Source: Maribacter algicola (GTDB taxonomy: Bacteria; Bacteroidota; Bacteroidia; Flavobacteriales; Flavobacteriaceae). From it: a DNA stretch of 64,000 bases. This document shows, piece by piece, positions 47,824-56,528 of the stretch. Numbering within the stretch: position 1 is the stretch's first letter; every line of letters starts with the position of its first letter. Location of the stretch: positions 1,116,001 through 1,180,000 of the forward strand of contig NZ_QUSX01000002.1 of the NCBI RefSeq assembly GCF_003933245.1, read 5' to 3'. Both the position numbers and the translations under genes were made by a program. The notes under the pieces are model-generated. The model worked only from the letters and a program-made list of their open reading frames with translations. It was not told the DNA's origin and did not search any database.

Positions 47824-50800
47824 TTAATTTCGAATTACAAGCCTTCTAGAAACAGGCTCGTTATTATTGAACATGACGGTAACCACATAAACCTCATTTC
47901 TGTAAACGGATACAGGAATCCGAATCACATTCCCAGCCAATACTTCATTGAGGGTATATTGACGAATTAACCTACCCGACATATCATGTAGCATCACTCC
48001 AATAATTTCATCCATATCAAAATTGTCGCTCATTATTACCTCAACAAATTCACTGGATGGGTTTGGCGCCAACACAAATTCAAAAGAAGGTTCTTCCAAA
48101 GTTTCATTATCCTCGTTCACAACAATGGTCAAGGTTTCCGTGTCTGTAGTACCTTCTCCATCCATAATCGTCAAAACGACACTATATTCACCTACTTCTG
48201 TAAATGTATGTACCGGATTTGCTTCGGCGGAAGTATTTCCATCCCCAAAATCCCAGGCATATTGAATGTCACCCGATGAGACTGTTGATTGATCTCCTGT
48301 AAAGGTCACCTCCAAAGGAGCCACTCCCTCTGATACATCAGATGTAGCGATGGCAATAGGTGCCTGTCCGGTTTCGGCCACAGTTATCGTTATTGAATCA
48401 GTATCCTCAAGGCCTTCAGCATCGGTTACCCGAAGTACTGCAAGATACACACCGGGTGTGTTATAAATATGCGTAACGTTCGCCTCATTGAGTATGGTTC
48501 CGTCACCCAGATCCCATCTGTAGGAGACAACAGCATCGTCATCAATGGATTGATCTCCTGTAAAGTTTACCTGCAACGGTGCTGGCCCGGTTGTTACATT
48601 GGAGTTGGCAACTGCAGTTGGTGGTGCATTCAATGAAGTGACCACTATTTCTAAAGTATCGTTGTCCATTAAACCCTGATCATCCGTAACCGTAAGCGTT
48701 ACCGTAAACGTTCCAGCCGTATTAAAGGTGTATACAGGGTTCGCCTCCGTAGATGTTCCACCATCCCCAAAGTCCCATTCAAAGGACTCTATGGTCCCAT
48801 CATCCGTGGATTGGTCACTATTGAAACTTACCTCAAGAGGAGCATTCCCCTCAGTAATATCCGAGGTGGCATTTGCTACCGGTGCTCCAGGTGCAGGATT
48901 TACGGTTATTTCTATCGTCTCGGTATCCTCCTGTCCCGAACCATCGGTTACTGCTAGTATCACTGAATAAGTTCCCGCTATATTGAAGGTATGCACTGGG
49001 TCAGCTTCCGTAGAACTTGAACCATCACCAAAATCCCAGGTGTAGGTTACAACAGCGATGTCATCCGTGGATTGACTTCCCGTGAATTGTACTTCCAAGG
49101 GTGCATCGCCCTCTGTCACATTCGCCGAGGCCACGGCCACTGGAGGCATGTTGTCATTTACCGTAATCGTCACGCTTGCGGTATCCTCAAGTCCACCCTC
49201 ATCCTGAACGGTAAGTTCAACGATATAGGTCCCTGGAATCTCAAACACTCTTGTTGGATTGGATTCTGTGGAAGTTCCGCTATCACCAAAAACCCAACTA
49301 TAGGAAGTAATACCTTGATCATCAGTAGACTGATTACCTGTGAAATTAACCTCCAATGGCGCGATTCCAGTCAAAATATCGGCAGTAGCAACTGCAACAG
49401 GGCGACCATTCACGACTACTTCGATGGAATCGCTGATATCCGTGTAACCATCACCGTCCGTTACCGTTAAGGTTGACGTAAAAGTGCCTCCCTGGGTGTA
49501 GGTGTACACAGGATCGGCAGCATTTGAGGTATCGCCATTCCCAAAATCCCAGAGATAGGATACAATATCGTTTTTATCATCCGTTGAAGCACTTCCTGTA
49601 AATTGAACCTCAAGATCTACATTGCCTGAAGTTACATTGGCAGATGCAATTGCCTCCGGTGGGAAACCAGTAGGCAAGAAACGCCATCTAAATGCATCAT
49701 CGCCATTATCTTGGTTCACGACCACATTTCCTGTCCCATCTACGGTTAGATAACGATTTGCGGTCAAAGCACTGATGATGTGATATGTTTCATTACCAGC
49801 TTCCACAATGGACCATTTTTGAGCATTGAAAATATTGGAAGTGTACGTCCACACATTAGCTCCAGCCGCAGTATTACCCAACTCAATATCGACATACATA
49901 TCAGCATCCACCAATTTTAACTTGTACAGGCCGTTTCCATCATCAACCAATTCAAAATGTTGGAAAGATGATGCATCGTACAATTGTGTAAGCATATTCG
50001 TTCTCCATACCAATCCACCATTTTCGGGGGTTAGGTTATTTGTATTACCTACATTCTGTATCTGATAGATTCCAGGTCTTGGAGCACCATTGTCACCGCC
50101 ATCATTATCATAATTTAAACCAGATAACAAATCCCCTACACCTTCATCATAGCTAGGATCGTTTATAGGCGCAACAACCAAGGCTTCAATTGTGAATTCC
50201 TGAACCCCATCAGCGACAGTGTCATCCACTCCTGTAACAGTTATTGTTTGTGGAATGTTCCAATTACTTGAATCAAAGCTCAATTGGTTCGTTGAAAGTG
50301 TAATTTCATCATCACCCTGGATTATGAAAAGACCAATATTCACCTGTGCCGTAGGCATTTCGTCCAAAACAACGGTAAAGGTATCCTCATCCCCATCCTC
50401 ATCCGTGTAAAGGGTTTCGTCACTCATGGTTAGACCTGCATTGTTTAGGTTTTGAGTATCCTCAAATCTCCATTTGAACCTATCGCTACCGTCATTTATA
50501 TTTACCTGAATATTTCCGTTGGGTTCTACTGTTAGATAATGCCCGCCACGTTCGCTAATTATATAATACGTACCGTTTCCAGCATCTTCCAAGGTCCATA
50601 CCTGGGCCAAATTGGTAGTACTGTTGCTAAACGTATATTGCCATATATTTGTTCCTGCCGCAGGGTTACTTCCTTGTACGTCAATTGCCTTACCAGTGTG
50701 TTGGACAACAAAAGAATATAATCCACCTCCCATGAAAATCAGCTCAAACTGTTCGTGAGCATTACCTTCATAAGGACCTTCAAGAACATTAGTCCCATCT

Positions 50801-53800
50801 GGAATACCCGCGTTCAAGACTTCCATGGAAAGCCCTGTATCCTCATTAATGATTCTGTAGATACTTGGGGCAGGAGGTCCTGCGGCACCACCATCATCAT
50901 CTTCATTATAACCACCAATAGTTTCCGAAAAACCGGCATAATCAGGATCACTCTGTGCATTAACTATGTCAACTTCAATACCATAATATTGAACCCCATC
51001 AGCTGCACCGTCATTTTGCCCAAAAACCGTTATCAATTGTGGTTCATTCCAGTTTCCATTCGTGAATGTCAATTGATTTGTAGAAAGGGAGAATTCATCC
51101 AAAGCACCAGTTCCTTCCAAGGAAACAACTACATCCGTATCCGGTGCCGATTTTAATCGTATGGAAAGTTCATCATTCGTACCATCCTCCCCTGTAATAA
51201 CCAAACTTGGAGTCACTTCAAGACCAATGGTCAATGGAGGGCTGGTAGGCCTAAACTCCCAACGCACAAAATCACTCAAATCATTTTCAAGGACCCGAAC
51301 ATTTCCGGTGGCATCCTGACCCAAGAAATATCCAGAAAGTTTACTAATAATATTGAAAGTACCATCACCGGCATCAATAATTTCCCAGGTCTGGGAGGGA
51401 GTTAGATTCCCTTGAAACTGCCATACATTTGCGTTCATTGCAGTGCTACCCCCTTGTACATCCGCATATTTATTACTGTGCAGTACTCGCAATTGGAAAT
51501 CACCTGCAATAGGTTCCTCCAAGGCAAAATGCTGCTTGGGAAGGCCTTCATATCCAGCCCCGGCAATATTTGCTCCATTAGGCTGGGTACCATCAGGCAC
51601 TTGCAAGGTTTCGCCAGTCGCCCTATTCACAATTCTATAATTTCCAGGTGTTGGAGGATTTGCAGGAGGCTGCAATTGATTAATCCAAGCCTCTAATAAG
51701 GCCACACCTTCCGTATCAATAATACCTTTGGCCACGGGAGGCATTTTCACGCCAGGGGTCAAACTATTTGCCCTATGGTACAATTGGGAATTGGCGGCAT
51801 CCCCTGGGACCACTATATAATTAATGGTCGGCTCCCCTGGAATATTATTCCCAATGGTAGTCAAAACTCTTGTTTGTGCCAATGAATTTGAAAGACGCAA
51901 ATCAATGGGTGATGCATTGCCCGTAGCAGGCTGATGGCAATACGCACAGTTATTGTCCAAATAGGATCGCGCCCTTTCGTCCAACGAGGCGTTTAGATCA
52001 TCCATTGCCTTATGGGTTAAATAACCAGGCGTATCCAAATCTGTAATAGTTTGATTCAATATTCCCAGAGCACTTAAGGTAACCAATTGGTTTCCTACCG
52101 TACCACTCTTTTCGGCATAGTCAAAATCCTTGTTCAAGAAACGGGTTCTTGGCCCTAAGGAGCCACCAAGTGCCGGACTGTGACATTCTATACATTGGGC
52201 GTTATTTGGATATAACCAATTAACGTTTCGGGTTCCACCACCACTGGTGGCAACCGAAATCGTTGCATTATCACCTACCGTCATATCCACCAATGTGGCA
52301 TCCGTCTCGGTGGCGTTCCACTTATAGGTAAGGAAATAAAACTGTCCGTTGGTTCCCTTAATAGAAAATCGGGTCTCAATTTTTCGTGTAACATTGGGAT
52401 CGGTGTCATCGATTGGATAATTAAAATGTTTTACCAAAACTGAACCAATTGGAAACTGCCAGTCACCATTTTCAGACCATTGAATTTGTTCTGCAGCACT
52501 ATTGTGCGAACCATCATTGGGTATAGCCATCCAACGACGTTTGTAAGCGCCATCTGACCAAAAGGGATCAATCATTTCATAAGGAATAAACCCTTGTGTG
52601 ACCGTCAATTCACCAATATCAGAAAAATCATTATTAACACCTGTATTAAAAACCCCCGTTTCTGAAAGTAATTGCGGCGCTCCGTTGGTATTAATCGACT
52701 CCGTTAACCGGAAGATACCACTATCTCCACCAGCGCCTAAGGTCAACATATATAATTCTCCATTCCTGTCCTGACCAAAAGAAATAACCTGTCCAGGCCC
52801 CACACCTAAATTTTCCTTGGCACCACTCTGGGTGTTGATGGCAAACATCTGATTAGTCTGATAATCAGCGGCGATATACCTACCCTGAAATTGGGCAATG
52901 GACCCGCGATATACATATCCTCCAATAATCGAGCCAGCTTCCGATCTCACAAAATCCGTGAGCGGACCTTCATGCGGATTGTTATTATATAACTGTGTTA
53001 AAGCAGGTGTACAATTTGGATTGAAATTGGCATTACCTTCCCAAAGGGGCCAACCATAATTTTTTCCAGCGGTAGAAGGTGTATTTCTTAAAACATTAAT
53101 TTCTTCATGGGTAGATTCCCCTACTTCACCAATATAAAGGTCACCAGTAGCAGAATCCATAGTCAAGCGGTGCGGGCTTCTATGGCCAATGGTGTAGTAT
53201 TCCTCAAAAACAGGGGAAGTAGTATTTCCTAATGGTACATTATACGGGTTGTCATTAGGGATGAAGTAAAAGGCACCGGACATTTCCAAACCTGCACTTG
53301 GCAGAAAGCCCGGGGTACCGGGATTTGTATTACCTACTCCAGGGTCCTGTAAAAATCTTTTGGGGGCATGACTTGTAGCTCCACCGATCATATCCACATC
53401 CAATCGTAAAACGCCACCATCCAAATTGTTGGCTATATCCTGTGCGCTGGCATAGGTAGCTTGATCTCCCGTAGTCAAATACAAGTATCCGTCCATACCA
53501 AAGGTCATACCTCCCCCTCTATGAGTGGTGTTATACAATTCCCTACGAATCATCATCTCTCTACTCCCAGCTACAAAGGCCATGGTTGCAGGATTTACCC
53601 TAAATCGTTCCAATATCAAATAATTGCCACTGAAATCTTCCTTATTGCAACTAAAACCTTGTCCAGTTCCCAAGCCATTGTTTGCTGCATTTGTTGAGTA
53701 ATAAGCAAACATTAAATTTTTTGTAGGGTCCACACCAAACTGCGGATGGATGGCCAGACCTAAAAATCCACCATCCCAAACAGCTCCTTCGTTCCGATCA

Positions 53801-54162
53801 CCAACCTCGGGTGCCCAGTTCACAATTAATTGTTTTTGATTGGTGGCATTATCCGATCCAATTGCATAAATTTCGCCGTTCAGTTGAGCCACTACAATCC
53901 TTGAATTGTCATTGGGAACAGGTAGAAAGGCAATGGGCGAATCAAACGTTATATTGGGAAATGCCGATTCAAAGGCAGGTGTTCCAACGCCTCCAGGTGG
54001 AAAGGCCGTGTTTCCGCCTAAGCTAAAAGGTTCCGGATTGGTCATACCTGGCCCCATAAACATGGGACCGAAACCAGCTATTCCTGCCGCCAAACCCGTG
54101 AAAGCAATGAAATAGATGTATTTTCTTATTGTTTTGGAATTCAAAGTGTAATTTTTTTTCAT
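47824..54162 (-). CDS. Giant secreted GSDH-fold/dihaem protein with three ricin-type trefoils, six PKD domains and T9SS signal
   Basis: 2112 residues. Signal/anchor helix (about 13-35). GSDH-like propeller (about 60-490; GGFLGLAIHPQF, TTHRGGGMTFGMDGYLYLTTGDQ, IGHRSPHRLTMD). Dihaem module with CIECH (657-661) and CAYCH (739-743). Then three repeats of a ricin/RICIN_2-type lectin domain (starting near 840, 1100, 1367), each of the first two followed by a Calx-beta-like domain with NQLTF/SFxxxNWNxPQxITVxGxxD (about 980-1085, 1245-1350). Six PKD domains follow (about 1503-2017; YxWDFGDG cores) and a T9SS type A sorting domain (about 2025-2112; LAPNPSSEFVEV). It should be a surface protein that binds carbohydrate and oxidises it. 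It is a paralogue of the 42134 gene in its first 800 residues. Confidence 0.88.
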   Translation of the reverse strand: MKKNYTLNSKTIRKYIYFIAFTGLAAGIAGFGPMFMGPGMTNPEPFSLGGNTAFPPGGVGTPAFESAFPNITFDSPIAFLPVPNDNSRIVVAQLNGEIYAIGSDNATNQKQLIVNWAPEVGDRNEGAVWDGGFLGLAIHPQFGVDPTKNLMFAYYSTNAANNGLGTGQGFSCNKEDFSGNYLILERFRVNPATMAFVAGSREMMIRRELYNTTHRGGGMTFGMDGYLYLTTGDQATYASAQDIANNLDGGVLRLDVDMIGGATSHAPKRFLQDPGVGNTNPGTPGFLPSAGLEMSGAFYFIPNDNPYNVPLGNTTSPVFEEYYTIGHRSPHRLTMDSATGDLYIGEVGESTHEEINVLRNTPSTAGKNYGWPLWEGNANFNPNCTPALTQLYNNNPHEGPLTDFVRSEAGSIIGGYVYRGSIAQFQGRYIAADYQTNQMFAINTQSGAKENLGVGPGQVISFGQDRNGELYMLTLGAGGDSGIFRLTESINTNGAPQLLSETGVFNTGVNNDFSDIGELTVTQGFIPYEMIDPFWSDGAYKRRWMAIPNDGSHNSAAEQIQWSENGDWQFPIGSVLVKHFNYPIDDTDPNVTRKIETRFSIKGTNGQFYFLTYKWNATETDATLVDMTVGDNATISVATSGGGTRNVNWLYPNNAQCIECHSPALGGSLGPRTRFLNKDFDYAEKSGTVGNQLVTLSALGILNQTITDLDTPGYLTHKAMDDLNASLDERARSYLDNNCAYCHQPATGNASPIDLRLSNSLAQTRVLTTIGNNIPGEPTINYIVVPGDAANSQLYHRANSLTPGVKMPPVAKGIIDTEGVALLEAWINQLQPPANPPTPGNYRIVNRATGETLQVPDGTQPNGANIAGAGYEGLPKQHFALEEPIAGDFQLRVLHSNKYADVQGGSTAMNANVWQFQGNLTPSQTWEIIDAGDGTFNIISKLSGYFLGQDATGNVRVLENDLSDFVRWEFRPTSPPLTIGLEVTPSLVITGEDGTNDELSIRLKSAPDTDVVVSLEGTGALDEFSLSTNQLTFTNGNWNEPQLITVFGQNDGAADGVQYYGIEVDIVNAQSDPDYAGFSETIGGYNEDDDGGAAGPPAPSIYRIINEDTGLSMEVLNAGIPDGTNVLEGPYEGNAHEQFELIFMGGGLYSFVVQHTGKAIDVQGSNPAAGTNIWQYTFSNSTTNLAQVWTLEDAGNGTYYIISERGGHYLTVEPNGNIQVNINDGSDRFKWRFEDTQNLNNAGLTMSDETLYTDEDGDEDTFTVVLDEMPTAQVNIGLFIIQGDDEITLSTNQLSFDSSNWNIPQTITVTGVDDTVADGVQEFTIEALVVAPINDPSYDEGVGDLLSGLNYDNDGGDNGAPRPGIYQIQNVGNTNNLTPENGGLVWRTNMLTQLYDASSFQHFELVDDGNGLYKLKLVDADMYVDIELGNTAAGANVWTYTSNIFNAQKWSIVEAGNETYHIISALTANRYLTVDGTGNVVVNQDNGDDAFRWRFLPTGFPPEAIASANVTSGNVDLEVQFTGSASTDDKNDIVSYLWDFGNGDTSNAADPVYTYTQGGTFTSTLTVTDGDGYTDISDSIEVVVNGRPVAVATADILTGIAPLEVNFTGNQSTDDQGITSYSWVFGDSGTSTESNPTRVFEIPGTYIVELTVQDEGGLEDTASVTITVNDNMPPVAVASANVTEGDAPLEVQFTGSQSTDDIAVVTYTWDFGDGSSSTEADPVHTFNIAGTYSVILAVTDGSGQEDTETIEITVNPAPGAPVANATSDITEGNAPLEVSFNSDQSTDDGTIESFEWDFGDGGTSTEANPVYTFNTAGTFTVTLTVTDDQGLMDNDTLEIVVTSLNAPPTAVANSNVTTGPAPLQVNFTGDQSIDDDAVVSYRWDLGDGTILNEANVTHIYNTPGVYLAVLRVTDAEGLEDTDSITITVAETGQAPIAIATSDVSEGVAPLEVTFTGDQSTVSSGDIQYAWDFGDGNTSAEANPVHTFTEVGEYSVVLTIMDGEGTTDTETLTIVVNEDNETLEEPSFEFVLAPNPSSEFVEVIMSDNFDMDEIIGVMLHDMSGRLIRQYTLNEVLAGNVIRIPVSVYRNEVYVVTVMFNNNEPVSRRLVIRN

Positions 54163-54380
54163 AGCATTTTGTCAATGGTAATAGTAATTTGAGCCTACAA
54201 AAGAAAACATTGTTTTTCCGACATTAGATAAATATCGTCAAATGACCCTATAAAAACGATTAATTTCAACGCCGCAAATTTACGCGAAAAGTATATGCTA
54301 AATTGTTAATAACGAAGGCAAAAAAATAGAATTATCAACAATATTACCAGTATTTGCGCGTTCTTAAGGGAACAATATGG

Positions 54381-54469
54381 GGAGGAATGGCAGAGTGGCT
54401 TATTGCAAACAGTAACCTAGTTACTGTTGGGGTTCACGCCCCCGAGGGTTCGAATCCCATCTTCCTCCG
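54381..54469 (+). tRNA. Class II, Ser-type tRNA with abnormal anticodon and T arms
   Basis: Acceptor GGAGGAA (54381-54387) pairs with TTCCTCC (54462-54468), with discriminator G. The D stem GCAG/TTGC, a long variable arm GGGG/CCCC (54429-54432, 54439-54442) and TTCGAAT T loop mark a class II tRNA, and the ends match tRNA-Ser. But the anticodon arm is AACAG (54408-54412), then 11 bases TAACCTAGTTA, then CTGTT, four bases too long. The central triplet is CTA (amber) with C rather than T before it, and the T stem has an extra A (54459). The identity cannot be read in the normal way. It could be a decayed tRNA-Ser, a tRNA-like element or a non-canonical tRNA. CCA is not encoded. Confidence 0.6.
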
Positions 54470-54478
54470 CAAAAGAAA

Positions 54479-54510
54479 CCCACGACGTAAGTGTCGTGGG
54501 TATTGTGTTT
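54479..54510 (+). terminator. Hairpin after the tRNA, likely terminator
   Basis: CCCACGAC (54479-54486), six-base loop, GTCGTGGG (54493-54500), followed by the moderately T-rich TATTGTGTTT. It starts ten bases after the tRNA end. Confidence 0.6.
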
Positions 54511-54547
54511 CCAAATGAGTTGCAAGCAAACTTGCAAAAGTATTTGG
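54511..54547 (+). other. Extended two-part hairpin downstream of the tRNA
   Basis: Outer arms CCAAAT (54511-54516) and ATTTGG (54542-54547) enclose an inner perfect hairpin TTGCAAG-CAAA-CTTGCAA (54520-54537). The following 60 bases contain more self-complementary words (GCAAAGCTTGC near 54565, CATGCTTGCA near 54585). It may be a small structured RNA or remnant of a repeat. The rest up to 54877 has no gene I can support. Confidence 0.45.
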
Positions 54548-54877
54548 AAGCGCAGAACGGGCAGGCAAAGCTTGCGTGGGTTTCATGCTTGCACAGGATT
54601 CCCTTTTCGGCATGTTGGGACAAAATCCCTTCTCCATACCAAAATAAAAACCTTCTGGTTTTATTTTTTTGGTTATTCACATCCGTCGAATGTACTAAAG
54701 GGGTACTCAATTTTTTTATAAAACAGGCATCCAGACCATTTTAGGTTGACTTCATAGCGAATCCCTTCGGACAATGGTAAATGAACGGGATTTTAAGTGA
54801 ATTGGTCAATTTTTAATGGAACAGTATGGTATTTACCTCTTAAATGAAGATCTTTATAGAAATTATAGATTACAAGT

Positions 54878-56434
54878 ATGTCCAGAAAAATCGCATTCGT
54901 TGGTGCAGGCATAGCCACTAGCTATACCCTAATACCTTTTTTAGAGCAGTGGGAAGAAAATTCCCTAGATCACTTAGAGCTCTATATAATTGACAAGAGC
55001 AATGATTTTTTTAAGGGTATGCCCTATGGGGAACGTTCCGGGAAATCGGTACTCTTGATCCAAGACCTTAAAAACTTTATCTCAGAACCTCAAAGAACGC
55101 ATTTCAAAAATTGGTTGAATGAAAATATAGATGGATTGGCACAAGAGTTCGTGGAACATGGCGGACACTATGCTTCAGATTGGGTGCGAAAAAACAATGC
55201 CACCTATATTAAAGGTGATTGGGACGATCTTTATATTCCCCGTTTTTTCTTCGGCAGGTATATCGAACAAGAGGTGCTGCAGAGGATAGAGAAACTAATG
55301 TCAAAAAATTGCCTTTCAGTAAATTATATAAAAAAGGAAATTGTTAAAATCACTAGGCAGGGAGAAAATTTTAGATTATTTTTTGATGATGGGACGCATT
55401 TAGATGTCGACAAAACAGTTCTCTCCATTGGTTCCTTGCCTTATAAGCAACTGTATGAAAAGCCCATTTTGAATAAAGAAAATGCCCTATATATAAAAGA
55501 ACCTTATGGGGTTGGGATGGAAGAAAATATGACGCAAATTGTAAATTTCGTAAAAAATAGAAACAAAAAGAACCTCCCAACAAAAATAGCCGTTTTGGGC
55601 GCCAATGCCAGTGGATTGGAAATGATCTATAAAATCTGTGATAAATTACCCTTGGAAGAGTACCAAACAAGCTTTAAGACCTTGTCTTCCCATGGGGTTA
55701 TGCCCGACGGAACGGTAGACCATGAAAAAGCAAAATCCTTTGAGCCAAAGCATTTGATCGCTTTGTCCCATAAAAAAACATTAACTGCCAAGGAAATCTC
55801 CGAGGCCGCACATAAGGATATTGATGCAGCAGAATCCCTTGAGATCGGAGCTGCCACTTCTGTGGGAATTATTTCAAAAGGTTTTGGTGCATTATTACCA
55901 AGACTAGATGAGGGAGAACTTTCAAATTTCGCTTGTTTTTACGGAAATCAAATAGGACGAAGACAACGTTGTGCCGGAAGCCACTACCTTTCAGTTGTTG
56001 ATGAGCTTTCCAAAAGGAATCGATTTTCCCATATCAAGGGCAGATTCGTACAGCTTCAAGAAAATGAAAACGGATTGGAGGTTAGTTATACTAGTACCGA
56101 TATTAATTCCGGGAAAAATACGGGCAAGGAAGATTTTAACATTGTGGTAAATTGTCTAGGAAGTGTCAACCTGATGGCAGATGACCTTTCACCCTTCTTT
56201 AAAGGCTTGATAGCAGATGGACTTTGTACCCCAAATCCTTCACAAATAGGATTCCATATTGACAAAAAAATGCAGGCGTCCAAAAACCTATTCGTAGCAG
56301 GACCCTTATTGGCTGGAAACCAAATTGAGGACAAAATATTTTGGCATTTGGAGCATTGTGTACGAATCATTTGGTCCAGCAATGTACTGTCCAAAAATCT
56401 TTGGGCCAGTTTGACCGAAAAGGTGGCCGTATAG
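54878..56434 (+). CDS. FAD/NAD(P)-binding oxidoreductase-like protein
   Basis: 518 residues. N-terminal dinucleotide-binding loop AFVGAGIATSYTLIPFL followed by YIIDKSNDFFKGMPYGERSG, typical of the FAD-NAD(P)-binding (NAD_binding_9) family that includes HpaD/AdhA-like amino-acid oxygenase relatives of unknown substrate. A second Rossmann loop is in IAVLGANASGLEMIYKI (near 235-251), and VVNCLGSVNLM and NLFVAGPLLAGNQI are late FAD contacts. No signal peptide, so it is cytosolic. It precedes the third dehydrogenase gene by about 95 bp; whether they are linked in function is not known. Confidence 0.82.
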   Translation: MSRKIAFVGAGIATSYTLIPFLEQWEENSLDHLELYIIDKSNDFFKGMPYGERSGKSVLLIQDLKNFISEPQRTHFKNWLNENIDGLAQEFVEHGGHYASDWVRKNNATYIKGDWDDLYIPRFFFGRYIEQEVLQRIEKLMSKNCLSVNYIKKEIVKITRQGENFRLFFDDGTHLDVDKTVLSIGSLPYKQLYEKPILNKENALYIKEPYGVGMEENMTQIVNFVKNRNKKNLPTKIAVLGANASGLEMIYKICDKLPLEEYQTSFKTLSSHGVMPDGTVDHEKAKSFEPKHLIALSHKKTLTAKEISEAAHKDIDAAESLEIGAATSVGIISKGFGALLPRLDEGELSNFACFYGNQIGRRQRCAGSHYLSVVDELSKRNRFSHIKGRFVQLQENENGLEVSYTSTDINSGKNTGKEDFNIVVNCLGSVNLMADDLSPFFKGLIADGLCTPNPSQIGFHIDKKMQASKNLFVAGPLLAGNQIEDKIFWHLEHCVRIIWSSNVLSKNLWASLTEKVAV

Positions 56435-56468
56435 ACCGTTCTTCCTTTTCGAGTCCATATTTTATGGA

Positions 56469-56505
56469 TTTGAAGTAGTCAAATGTCTGAGACTTTGTAT
56501 TTTTG
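56469..56505 (+). promoter_or_regulatory. Possible Bacteroidota-type promoter
   Basis: TTTG at 56469-56472 and TATTTTTG (TAnnTTTG) at 56498-56505 lie 24 bp upstream of the proposed start of the next gene. The spacing of 25 bases between them is slightly longer than usual for this promoter class, so this is a weak call. Confidence 0.3.
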
Positions 56506-56528
56506 AGGTTGTGAGAATAAAAAATTTC

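Noticed and set aside
54275..54282. TAAATTTG on the minus strand as -7 box for the 2112-residue gene
   Set aside because: No TTTG/TTG at a suitable distance upstream was seen, so the single motif is not enough.
54381..54469. Selenocysteine or pyrrolysine tRNA
   Set aside because: The acceptor and arms do not fit: no TCA anticodon or eight-base acceptor for tRNA-Sec, and the long variable arm excludes tRNA-Pyl.
54417..54744. Overlapping frames of 67-105 codons on both strands across the tRNA and its downstream hairpins
   Set aside because: They read through the tRNA gene and its terminator; no start signal or domain supports them.
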